DNA of 64,000 nucleotides from Sipunculus nudus (Eukaryota > Annelida > Sipuncula > Golfingiida > Sipunculidae): assembly GCA_026874595.1 (NCBI GenBank), contig CM049320.1, positions 26,885,214-26,949,213 on the forward strand, read 5' to 3'. Both the position numbers and the translations under genes were made by a program. The notes below the pieces were generated by a model. It saw only the letters and a list, made by a program, of their open reading frames with translations. It searched no databases and was not told the DNA's origin. Of this stretch, positions 13,990 to 25,400 are shown one piece after another. How positions within the stretch are numbered: the stretch's first letter is position 1; each line of letters opens with the position of its first letter.

Positions 13990-14790
13990 CTATTCAGCGC
14001 AAAGTGCAAGGTAGCAAATGGCAGTCGCACGGTAGCATTTGCTACTCTTGTGCATAGCTTGCCACATCGCGCACTGAACAGCCACCGGACTTGCTACCAT
14101 CAGGCACAGACCGGCTCGTAGCGCAAAGTGCGCGGTAGCAAATCAGACCTGCGCGGTAGCAAGTGGCTGTCATTGCTACCAATGGGAACTATGAATTTGC
14201 GATCGCAAAATCTGCGACTGTTGACGTAGTGCAAGTCTTTGCTGCCAGAGGTCGTTCGGACAGGAACACTCAAAGCAATATGCACGGTAGCAATTAACAG
14301 TCGCATAGTAGCAAACAGATATGCCCGGTAGCAAATGCCTTTTGTCATATTAAGCTGCGATCGCAATGCGCAATGTGCGCGGTAGCAAAAAGACCTGCGC
14401 GGTCGCAAGTTACTGTCCCTTGCTATCCAGGGGGACTATGAATTTGCGATCGCAAAATCTGCTACTGTTGACGTAGTGCAAGTCTTTGCTGGCAGATGTC
14501 GCTCGGACAGGAACACTCAAAGCAATATGCGCGGTAGCAATTAATAGTCGCAAAGTAGCAGACAGATATGCGCGGTAGCAAATGCCTTTGGTCATATTAA
14601 GCTGCGAGCGCAATGCGCAATGTGCGCGATAGCAAAACGTAGTGCAAGTCTTTGCTGCCAGAGGTCGCTCGGACAGGAACACTCAAAGCAATATGCGCGG
14701 TAGCAATTAACAGTCGCAAAGTAGCAAACAGATATGCGCGGTAGCAAATGCCTTTGGTCATATTAAGCTGCGATCGCAGTGCGCATTTTA
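13990..14790. repeat. irregular tandem repeat rich in GGTAGCAA
   Basis: Three partial copies carry gacgtagtgcaagtctttgc (near 14223, 14470 and 14637; the third begins aacgtag), followed by gaacactcaaagcaatatgc and gcggtagcaa. Spacing is about 247 bp, then about 167 bp because the third copy has a deletion. GC content is well above the flanks. The GGTAGCAA core is shared with the satellite at 22.4-27.1 kb, so the two arrays are probably related. Minus-strand frames such as the one at 14100-14408 are shadows of the repeat. Confidence 0.8.
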
Positions 14791-14984
14791 CCGAAAACTC
14801 TACTAACCGTTCATATGTATATGGCGTAATTTATTCTTCATTTAACAAGATGCCCGCTCAAACATTGTATAGAAGCATGTGTGTAGGAAATTTATTTAAG
14901 TTCAAAGGATTGTATAATAATATACTGAGTACACACCTTATATTAAGCTATGTAATGTCAACGAGTCGTAATATTATGACTGTT

Positions 14985-17900
14985 TATAATGCCCCGTATC
15001 CCGGATAAAGCACATATTATTAGTGACACAGACTTACTGGGGTGTTTCATGCCAGAAGGGTTAGGGACTTGTACCCCCGATACAGCATATATTAACAGTG
15101 ACAAACACTTAGTGGAGTAATTCATGATTATCATATATATCATATATCATATGATATATATCATATATATCATATTTTGATAGTGACAAACACTAACAGG
15201 AGTATTTCATGCCCGAAGGGTTCAGGTAACCCGTACCCATGATATAGCATTTATTAATAATGACAAACATTTCCCGGATATAGCATATATTGATAGTGAC
15301 AAACACTTACGGGAGTATTTCATGCCCGAAAGGTTAGGCTAACCCATATCCTGGATATAGTATATATTAACAGTGACACACACTTACAGGAGTTTTTCAT
15401 GCCCGAAGGGTTAGGGTAACCCGCATCCCGGATACAGCTTATATCAATAGGGACAACAATTTACTGGATTATTTCATGCCCGAGGGTTAGGGTAACCCGT
15501 ATCCCGGATATTGCATATATGAATAGTCACAAACACTTACTGGAGTATTTCATGCCCGAAGGGTTAGGGTAACCCGTATCCCGGATATAGCATATATGAA
15601 TAGTCACAAACACTTACTGGAGTATTTCATGCTCGAAGGGTTAGGGTATAGCACATATTAATAATGGCAAACAATTACTGGGGTACTTCATGCCCGAAGG
15701 GTTAGGGTTACCCGTATCCCGGATATAGCACATATTAATAATGACAAACATCTACTGGGGTATCTATAGCACGTATCAATAATGACAAACACTTACTGGA
15801 GTATATCATGCCCGAAGGGTTAGGGTAACCCGTATCCCGGATATATCATATTTTGATAGTGACAAACACTTACAGGAGTATTTCATGCCCGAAGGGTTCA
15901 GGTAACCCGTATTCATGATATAGCATTTATTAATAATGACAAACATTTCCCGGATATAGCATATATTGATAGTGACAAACACTTACGGGAGTATTTCATG
16001 CCCGAAAGGTTAGGCTAACCCCTATCCTGGATATAGTATATATTAACAGTGACACACACTTACAGGAGTTTTTCATGCCCGAAGGGTTAGGGTGACCCGT
16101 ATCCCGGATATAGCATATATGAATAGTTACAAACACTTGTTGGAGTATTTAATGCCCGAAGGGTTAGGGTAACCCGTATCCCGGATATAGCACATATTAA
16201 TAATGACAAACATCTACTGGAGTATATCATGCCCGAAGGGTTAAGGAAACCCGTACCCCGGATATAGCATATATGAATAGTTACAAACACTTGTTGGAGT
16301 ATTTTATTCCAAAAGGGTTTGGGTAACCCGTATACCGGATATAGCATATATCTAAAGTGACAAACACTTACTGGAGTATTTCATGCCGGAAGGGTTAGGA
16401 TAACCCCTATCCCGGATATAACATATATTGATAGTGACAAAACCTTACGGGAGTATTTCATGCCTGAAGGGTTAGGGTAACCCGTATCCTGGATATAGCA
16501 TATATTATTAGTGACACACACAGGAGTATTTCATGCCCGAAGGGTTAGGGTAACCCGCATCACGGATACAGCATATATCAATAGGGACAACAACTTACTG
16601 GATTATTTCATGCCGAAGGGTTAGGGTAACCCGTATCCCGGATATAGCACATATCAATATGGACAACAACCTAGTGGATTATTTCATGCCCGAAGGGTTA
16701 GGGTAACCCGTATCCCGGATATAGCACATATTAATAATGGCAAACATCGATACTGGGGTATTTCATGCCCGAAGCGTTAGGGTAACCCGTATCCCCGATA
16801 TAGTATAAATCAATAGGGACAAAAAATTACTTGATTATTTCATGCCCGAAGGGTTAGGGTAACCCGTATCCCGGGTATAGCACGTATCAATAATGACAAA
16901 CAATTACTGGAGTATTTCATGCCCGAAGGGTTAGGGTGACCCGTATCCCGGATATAGCACGTATTAATAATGACAAACATTTACTGGAGTATTTCATGCC
17001 CGGAGGGTTAAGGTAACCCGTATCCCAGATATAGCATATATTAATATAACAAACACTTACAGGAGTATATTATTCCCGAAGGGTTTGGGTAACCCGTATC
17101 CCGGATAAAGCATATATCAATAGTGACAAACACTTACTGTAGTATTTCTTGCCCGAAGGGTTAGGGTAACCCCTATCCTGGATATAGCATATTTTGATAG
17201 TGACAAACACTTACGGGAGTATTTCATGCTCGAAGGGTTTAGGGTAACCCGTATCCTGGATATAGCATATATTAATAGTGACACACACTTACAGGAGTAT
17301 TTCATGCCCAAAGGGTTAGGGCAAACCACATCCCGGATACAGCATATATCAGTAGGGACAACAACTTACTGGATTATTTCATGCCCGAAGGGTTAGGGTA
17401 ACCCGTATCCCGGATATAGCAAATATCAATAGGGACAACAACTTACTGGATTATTTCATGCCCGAAGGGTTAGGGTAACCCGTATCCCGGATATAGCACA
17501 TATTAATAATGGCAAACATCTACTGGGGTAATTCATGCCCGAAGCGTTAGGGTAACCCGTATCCCCGATATAGCATAAAACCCGTATCCCGGGTATAGCA
17601 CGTATCAATAATGACAAACAATTACTGTAGTATTTCATGCCCGAAGGGTTAGGGTAACCCGTATCCTGGATATAGCATATATTAATAGTGACACACACTT
17701 ACTGGAGTATTTCATTCCCGAAGGGTTAGGGTAACCCGCATCCCGGATACAGCATATATTAATAATGACAAACACTTACAAGAGTATTTTATTCCCAAAG
17801 GGTTTGGGTAACCCGTAACCCGGATATAGCACCTATTAATAAGGACAAACATCTATTGGAGTATATCATGCCCGAAGGGTTAAGGAAACCGGTATCCCGG

Positions 17901-19955
17901 ATATAGCATATATGAATAGTTACAAACACTTGTTGGAGTATTTTATTCCCGAAGGGTTTGGGTAACCCGTATACCGGATATAGCATATATCTATAGTGAC
18001 AAACACTTACTGGAGTATTTCATGCCGGAAGGGTTAGGGTAACCCCTATCCCGGATATAACATATATTGATAGTGACAAAACCTTACGGTAGTATTTCAT
18101 GCCTGAAGGGTTAGGGTAACCCGTATCCTGGATATAGCATATATTAATAGTGACACACACAGGAGTATTTCATGCCCGAAGGGTTAGGGTATCCCGCATC
18201 ACGGATACAGCATATATCAATAGGGGCAACAACTTACTGGATTATTTCATGCCTAAGGGTTAGGGTAACCCGTATCCCGGATATAGCACATATCAATATG
18301 GACAACAACCTAGTGGATTATTTCATGCCCGAAGGGTTAGGGTAACCCGTATCCCGGATATAGCACATATTAATAATGGCAAACATCGATACTGGGGTAT
18401 TTCATGCCCGAAGCGTTAAGGTAACCCGTATCCCCGATATAGTATTAATCAATAGGGACAAAGTATTACTTGATTATTTCATGCCCGAAGGGTTAGGGTA
18501 ACCCGTATCCCGGGTATAGCACGTATCAATAATGACAAACAATTACTGGAGTATTTCATGCCAGAAGGGTTAGGGTGACCCGTATCCCGGATATAGCACG
18601 TATTAATAATGACAAACATTTACTGGAGTATTTCATGCCCGGAGGGTTAAGGTAACTCGTATCCCGGATATAGCATATATTAATATAACAAACACTTACA
18701 GGAGTATATTATTCCCGAAAGGTTTGGGTAACCCGTATCCCGGATATAGCATATATCAATAGTGACAAACACTTACTGTAGTATTTCATGCCCGAAGGGT
18801 TAGGGTAACCCCTATCCCGGATATAGCATATATTGATAGTGACAAACACTTACGGGAGTATTTCATGCTCGAAGGGTTTAGGGTAACCCGTATCCTGGAT
18901 ACAGCATATATCAGTAGGGACAACAACTTACTGGATTATTTCATGCCCGAAGGATTAGGGTAACCCGTATCCCGGATATAGCAAATATCAATAGGGACAA
19001 CAACTTACTGGATTATTTCATGCCCGAAGGGTTAGGGTAAACCGTATCCCGGATATAGCACATATTAATAATGGCAAACATCTACTGGGGTAATTCATGC
19101 CCTAAGCGTTAGGGTAACCCGTATTCCCGATATAGCATAAAACCCGTTTCCCGGGTATAGCACGTATCAATAATGACAAAATATTACTGGAGTATTTCAT
19201 GCCCGAAGGGTTAGGGTAACCCGTATCCTGGATATAGCATATATTAATAGTGACACACACTTACTGGAGTACTTCATTCCCGAAGGGTTAGGGTAACCCG
19301 CATCCCGGATACAGCATATATTAATAATGACAAACACTTACAAGAGTATTTTATTCCGAAAGGGTTTGGGTAACCCGTAACCCGGCAAATAGCATATATC
19401 AATAATGACAAAGACTTACTTGAGTATTTCATGCCCGAAGGGTTGGCGTAACCCGTATCCCGGATATAGCATATATTAATAGTGACACACACTTACTGGA
19501 GTATTTCATGCCCGAAGGGTTAGGGTAACCCGCATCCCGGATACAGCATATATTAATAATGACAAACACTTACAAGAGTATTTTATTCCCAAAGGGTTTG
19601 GGTAACCCGTAACCCGGCAAATAGCATATATCAATAGTGACAAAGACTTACTGGAGTATTTCATGCCCGAAGGGTTAGGGTAACCCCTATCCCGGATATA
19701 GCATATATTGATAGTGACAAACACTTACAGGGTAACCCGTATCCCCGATATAGCATAAAACCCGTATCCTGGGTATAGCACGTATCAATAATGACAAACA
19801 CTTACTGGAGCATTTCAAGCCTGAAGGGTTAGGGTAACCCGTATCCCGGATATAGGATATATTAATAGTCACAAACACTTACTGGAGTATGTCATGTCGA
19901 AGGGTTAGGGTAACCCGTATACCGGATATAGCATATATTAAAACTGACAAACACT
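14985..19955. repeat. 77-bp satellite array with telomere-like palindrome
   Basis: About 60 head-to-tail copies of a 77-bp unit (for example agtatttcat-type starts at 15314, 15391, 15468, 15544 and 15621). The conserved part reads agtatttcatgcccgaa, then GGGTTAGGGTAACCC, then cgtatcccggatatagcata, then a variable AT-rich part ending gacaaacacttac. GGGTTA-GGG-TAACCC is a perfect inverted repeat containing TTAGGG. There is higher-order structure: the block from about 16330 recurs at about 17969 (period near 1639 bp), and about 15160-15430 recurs at about 15840-16130. Minus-strand frames through the array (products like NPSGMKYSS) are repeat shadows. Confidence 0.95.
15128..15175. repeat. AT-rich palindrome inside the 77-bp satellite
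   Basis: Overlapping atatatcat/atgatatat words make a self-complementary stretch that replaces the normal satellite sequence in one unit. It could extrude as a cruciform. Confidence 0.7.
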
Positions 19956-21449
19956 TACTTGATTTTATAAATGTTAAATTTTAACAATAACATCCGAAAA
20001 TATTTCGGTTTATAATATACAAGAAATAACTGATTTTTAAAATTCTATTATTAAATTTATTCACGACAGCATTCAGGAATACAATTTCAAAGTATTTGCA
20101 CTCGCATTTACATACTTTGGAAGTGGTTTTGTTAGCGGGGTTTTAATTTTCGCCTTTTTAGCGGCAGGTACATTTGCGCTAAAATCAGAACACGCGTAAA
20201 TTCCATGCGATGGTTCGGCAAATTACACCGTTCTCGCCTGATACACAGTCATGTGGGCCTAGTAATCCCGCCATCGAGTTCGCTTTAGTTGAGGTTTCTT
20301 TAACCAGATTGTTAAAGAAGTCATATTGTCGTAAGACTTCCTAGCAAGTGATTTCTCGAGAAAGACCTCTTTCCTTTATAGTGATTCGTAGTAACAATTT
20401 TGAAACAATAAGGAGCTTTTTAAGACACCCATAGCCTTCCCATATAGCTATGAAGTACGGCTGAGCTGAGAAAGACCAGCGACTGTTGTCAGTTCTGTTT
20501 GTTGTCCTGACATATACTTGGCTGCTTCTGGTTAGTATTATTGTAGATAATTTGTTAGGTGGGATGTAGGTTACTTCATAAACCTACCTGTCATTAATAT
20601 CTTAATTTTTGAAACACCATTTATTACCTTACGGATTTGCGCGAAAATCCTTAATGCGCCAATGCCATGAAAAGACAAATGCGCGATAATACAGATACGG
20701 CAAATTAACCACTTCCACAGTCATATCTTTTTCCTTGTATTTGTGTTTGTATTTATTTTCATACTTGAAATATTGTTTTTTTTTATTCATAATCAAATAC
20801 AATTATACAGTCTTTACTAATTGCTTTTTTTTTCTTCAGTTTCAGTCCTACGATATTGTGGATCTTTTCGGCTATACCAATTTCACTATTTTTATTAATG
20901 ATCATAAGTACCCTGTTTTAAGGCTGTCATTAAAAAAAATGTGTGTTCACTTATGAATACTGTCACACCACTGTCCATAATCTAAACATAGCACGACACT
21001 TATGACAATTTTTAACATTATACACATTATAATGAGAACACATCTGCTTTCTTTATTTTGTTATTTGCATAACTTTCCATTTTTTAACACGTATCAGGCC
21101 AAAAAAGTAATCCAGCTATGTAACTAATACAGGTGTTAAAAATAACCTAATGATCAAAACAGGAAGCAATTATACAAGGAGGAAACTGGAGTTGGCATTG
21201 TTTAATTTTATTAATTGAAGTCAACGTTAAGGAACCAGTAATATACATTCTGATTTTTTAGCCAGTATCATGTACCATCTGCTACAGACAGGAGGCTTAA
21301 TTCCATTGGTCAAACATATTCGCATCTTCAATTAGCACTTGTCGGAGTAAAATTTTATATTTTGCACATATTTTTATATTTTTTTAAATTTTGTAATAAA
21401 TATTAATCAACAAATTAAACACCCGGTTCAGACCTGGATATTTATTAAA
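19956..21449. other. unique AT-rich DNA between satellites
   Basis: No satellite units and no convincing exon were seen. T-rich tracts at 20770-20840 give a short frame without motifs. Confidence 0.5.
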
Positions 21450-21708
21450 TTAAAATTTCTTTCCATTCATATTTCTTAGACTCTTTATTTTAAAACAATT
21501 ATTTTTAATCATTTGTTTAATTCGACATTTCTGGCCACAATTACTACTACTGCAGGGGGTGGACAGATAGGTCCAGCTGGAACCACACGTGAGCTGCCTG
21601 GCTGTATTGAGGTCATGCTTCAAGCAAGCATAATTGGCCTGAAAGGTCCATAAGGGGATATACACATTGCCTTCAGTATAGCCTTGGTGTGACAAGGTCT
21701 CATTACAA
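21450..21708 (-). CDS. terminal exon with a sushi/CCP-like cysteine pattern (partial gene)
   Basis: On the minus strand an acceptor (cttttattacag, ending at 21709) opens a frame that reads CNETLSHQGYTEGNVYIPLW, then ANYACLKHD, QLTCGSSWTYLSTPC, and stops at 21450-21452. Four cysteines have about 26, 12 and 10 residues between them, with an aromatic before the second and a tryptophan after the third. This is the layout of one sushi (complement control protein) module, an extracellular binding domain. Two more cysteines (SSNCGQKC) follow. A possible upstream minus-strand exon (21846-21803, PKCGHGPFFRCKH) could not be phased with certainty. One exon only, so the gene is unidentified and may be a pseudogene. 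Confidence 0.4.
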
Positions 21709-22404
21709 CTGTAATAAAAGCTACAATTAATGGTGAATTCCTTTCCTTTTTTACAAAGTAGTAGCTGACAACCTTACGTGTGCATGATATGCTATTAAAT
21801 TTACTGTGCTTACAGCGAAAAAACGGGCCATGACCACATTTGGGCATAATTTGTGGTTTAAATATAATTGTATATTTATATGAATAATTTATTATTTTAA
21901 ATATTCATACCTCATTTACAATTCAATCTTGATTCATTGTAGTTTATCCCTGATTACAACAGTCTCTACCCTCAGCAATTTTTTGGTTCAGTGGGAAAAT
22001 ATACTTTTGGATTTATTAAAGGTGCATTTCTTCAGCCCATATCTTCAACTTATACGCAATACTGACCCTGTTTTTGTGTGTTCATAGGAAATGTATGAAG
22101 CAATATCCATTTATCTACGATCAACCTCACAACAGTGGTTCTGATTTTAGGCAGTCTTGAGGCGTAACAATGGGTTCTCAATGGAAAACGGAGGGGTTTC
22201 CTTAATATCTAAAAGGAAGAAAGTCAGAGTAACCGAATTATGGTATGCTAGTAGATTTTGGGATAATCTAACTGTATACCTTATTTCAGATTTGAAGGTC
22301 CAACGGTTTAAAATGTGCCTGTTTGATGGACGGGCAGTTGCACATTTGAAGGACAAAGGATCACGACTGTACCCGAGATGACTCATCAGCTCAGCCAATG
22401 ACAC
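21709..22404. other. no firmly supported gene
   Basis: A 74-codon plus-strand frame at 22157-22381 contains RFKMCLFDGRAVAHLKDKGS, faintly like a secreted-domain segment seen in lophotrochozoan proteins, but has no clear splice borders. I leave it uncalled. Confidence 0.3.
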
Positions 22405-25400
22405 CTGTCAAGGAGTTCTCTGTCTGGCCGCTGTCATATCTACTCCCCCTGGCGGCAGTCTTGGCAATTTTTAAGGTAGCAAATAGCTGCTATTTGCGCT
22501 TGCGATTCATGGGGCCTCCTCTGGCCGCCCGCTCTGTGTCCACTCCTCCTGGCGGCAGTCTTGACACTTTTTATGGTAGCAAATAGCTGCTATTTGCGCT
22601 TGCGACTCATGGGGGCCTCTCTGTCAGGCTGTTCTCATTTCCACTCCCCCTGGCGGCAGTCTTGGCAACTGTTAAGGTAGCAAATAGCTGCTATTTGCGC
22701 GTGCGATTCATGGGGCCCCCTCTGGCCGCTGTCATATCCACTCCCCCTGGCGGCAGTCTTGGCAACTTTTAAGGTAGCAAATAGCTGCTATTTGCGCTTG
22801 CGATTCATGGGGGCCTCTTCGCTGGCCGCTCTCATATCAACTCCCCCTGGCGGCAGTCTTGGCAACTTTTATGGTAGCAAATAACTGCTATTTGCGCTTG
22901 CGATTCATGGGGGCCTCTTCGCTGGCCGCTCTCATATCAACTCCCCCTGGCGGCAGTCTTGGCAACTTTTAAGGTAGCAAATAGCTGCTATTTGCGCGTG
23001 CGATTCATGGGGGCCCCTCTGGCAGCCGGCTCTGTGTCCACTCCCCCGGGCGGCAGTCTTGACAACTTTTAAGGTAGCAAATAGCTGCTATTTGCTCTTG
23101 CGACTCATGGGGGCCTCTCTGTCTGGCTGCTCTCTGTCCACTCCCCCTGGCGGCAGTCTTGGCAACTGTTAAGGTAGCAAATAGCTGCTATTTGCTCGTG
23201 CGATTCATGGGGCCCCCTCTGGCTACCCCCTCTGTGTCCACTCCCCCTGGCTGCAGTCTTGACAACTTTTAAGGTAGCAAATAGCTGCTATTTGCGCTTG
23301 CGACTCATGGGGGCCTCTCTGTCTGGCCGCTGTCATATCCACTCCCCCTGGCGGCAGTCTTGGCAACTTTTAAGGTAGCAAAGAGCTGCTATTTGCGCTT
23401 GCGATTCATGGGGGCCTCTTCACTGGCCGCTCTCATATCAACTGCCCCTGGCGGCAGTCTTGGCAACTTTTAAGGTAGCAAATAGCTGCTATTTGCGCGT
23501 GCGATTCATGGGCGCCCCTCTGGCAGCCCGCTCTTTGTCCACTCCGCCTGGCGGCAGTCTTGACAACTTTTAAGGTAGCAAATAGCTGCTATTTGCGCTT
23601 GCGACTCATGGGGGCCTCTCTGTCAGGCTGTTCTCATTTCCACTCCCCCTGGCGGCAGTCTTGGCAACTGTTAGGGTAGCAAATAGCTGCTATTTGCGCG
23701 TGCGATTCATGGGGCCCCCTCTGGCCGCTGTCATATCCACTCCCCCTGGCGGCAGTCTTGGCAACTTTTAATGTAGCAAATAGCTGCTATTTGCGCTTGC
23801 GATTCATGGGGGCCTCTTCGCTGGCCGCTCACATATCAACTTCCCCTGGCGGCAGTCTTGGCAACTTTTAAGGTAGCAAATAGCTGCTATTTGCGCTTGC
23901 GATTCATGGGGCCTACTCTGGCCGCCCGCTCTGTGTCCACTCCTCCTGGCGGCAGTCTTGACACTTTTTATGGTAGCAAATAGCTGCTATTTGCGCTTGC
24001 GACTCATGGGGGCCTCTCTGTCAGGCTGTTCTCATTTCCACTCCCCCTGGCGGCAGTCTTGGCAACTTTTAAGGTAGCAAATAGCTGCTATTTGCGCTTG
24101 CGATTCATGGGGGCCCCTCTGTCTGCCTGCTCTCATATCCACTCCCCCTAGCGGCAGTCTTGGCAACTTTTAAGGTAGCAAATAGCTGCTATTTGCGCTT
24201 GCGATTCATGGGGGCCTCTTCGCTGGCCGCTCTCATATCAACTCCCCCTGGCGGCAGTCTTGGCAACTTTTAAGGTAGCAAATAGCTGCTATTTGCGCGT
24301 GCGATTCATGGCGGTCCCCTCTGGCAGCCCGCTCTTTGTCCACTTCCCCTGGCGGCAGTCTTGACAACTTTTAAGGTAGCAAATAGCTGCTATTTGCGCT
24401 TGCGACTCAAGGGGGCCTCTCTGTCTGGCCGCTCTCATATCCACTCCCCCTGGCGGCAGTCTTGGCACCTTTTAAGGTAGCAAATAGCTGCTATTTGCGC
24501 TTGCGATTCATGGGGCCTACTCTTGCCGCCCGCTCTGTGTCCACTCCTCCTGGCGGCAGTCTTGACACTTTTTATGGTAGCAAATAGCTGCTATTTGCGC
24601 TTGCGACTCATGGGGGCCTCTCTGTCAGGCTGTTCTCATTTCCACTCCTCCTGGCGGCAGTCTTGGCAACTGTTAAGGTAGCAAATAGCTGCTATTTGCG
24701 CGTGCGATTCATGGGACCCCCTCTGGCCGCTGTCATATCCACTCCCCCTGGCGGCAGTCTTGGCAACTTTTAAGGTAGCAAATAGCTGCTATTTGCGCTT
24801 GCGATTCATGGGGGCCTCTTCGCTGGCCGCTCTCATATCAACTCCCCCTGGCGGCAGTCTTGGCAACTTTTATGGTAGCAAATAACTGCTATTTGCGCTT
24901 GCGACTCGTGGTGACCCCTCTGCCAGGCCGCTGAGATCTCCTCTCCCCCTGGCGGCAGTCTTCACAACTTTTATGGTAGCAAATAGCTGCTATTTGCGCG
25001 TGCGATTCATTTGGGCCGCTGTGGCAGGCTTTGAGATCTCCACACCCCTGGTGGCAATCTTAACTCTCAATGCGATGCTACCAAAAATTTTACCCCCTCC
25101 TAAATTTTTAGGGTAGCAAATAGCTGCTATTTGCGCTTGCGACTCATAGGGCCAATGTGGCAGTCCTGTCTCTTGTCCACTCCCTCTGGCGGCAATCTTA
25201 ACTCTCAATGCGATGCTACCAGAAATTTTACCCAGTCTTAAATTTTTTAGGGTAGCAAATAGCTGCTATTTGCGCGAGCGATTCATGGGGGCCCCTCTGT
25301 CTGCCTGCTCTCATGTACACTCCCCCTGGCGGCAGTCTTAACACTCAATGCGATGTTACTATATATTTAACCCCTCCTAAATTTTTTAGGGTAGCAAATA

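Noticed and set aside
16087..19878. Minus-strand frames of 60-90 codons repeating NPSGMKYSS-type peptides
   Set aside because: They arise because the 77-bp satellite happens to be open in one frame; each unit repeats the same text and there is no start or splice context.
15000..19955. True telomere or interstitial telomeric repeat
   Set aside because: TTAGGG occurs once per 77-bp unit inside a palindrome, not as tandem hexamers.
22157..22381. Plus-strand frame with RFKMCLFDGRAVAHLKDKGS
   Set aside because: A faint resemblance to a secreted lophotrochozoan domain, but downstream conserved blocks and splice sites are missing.
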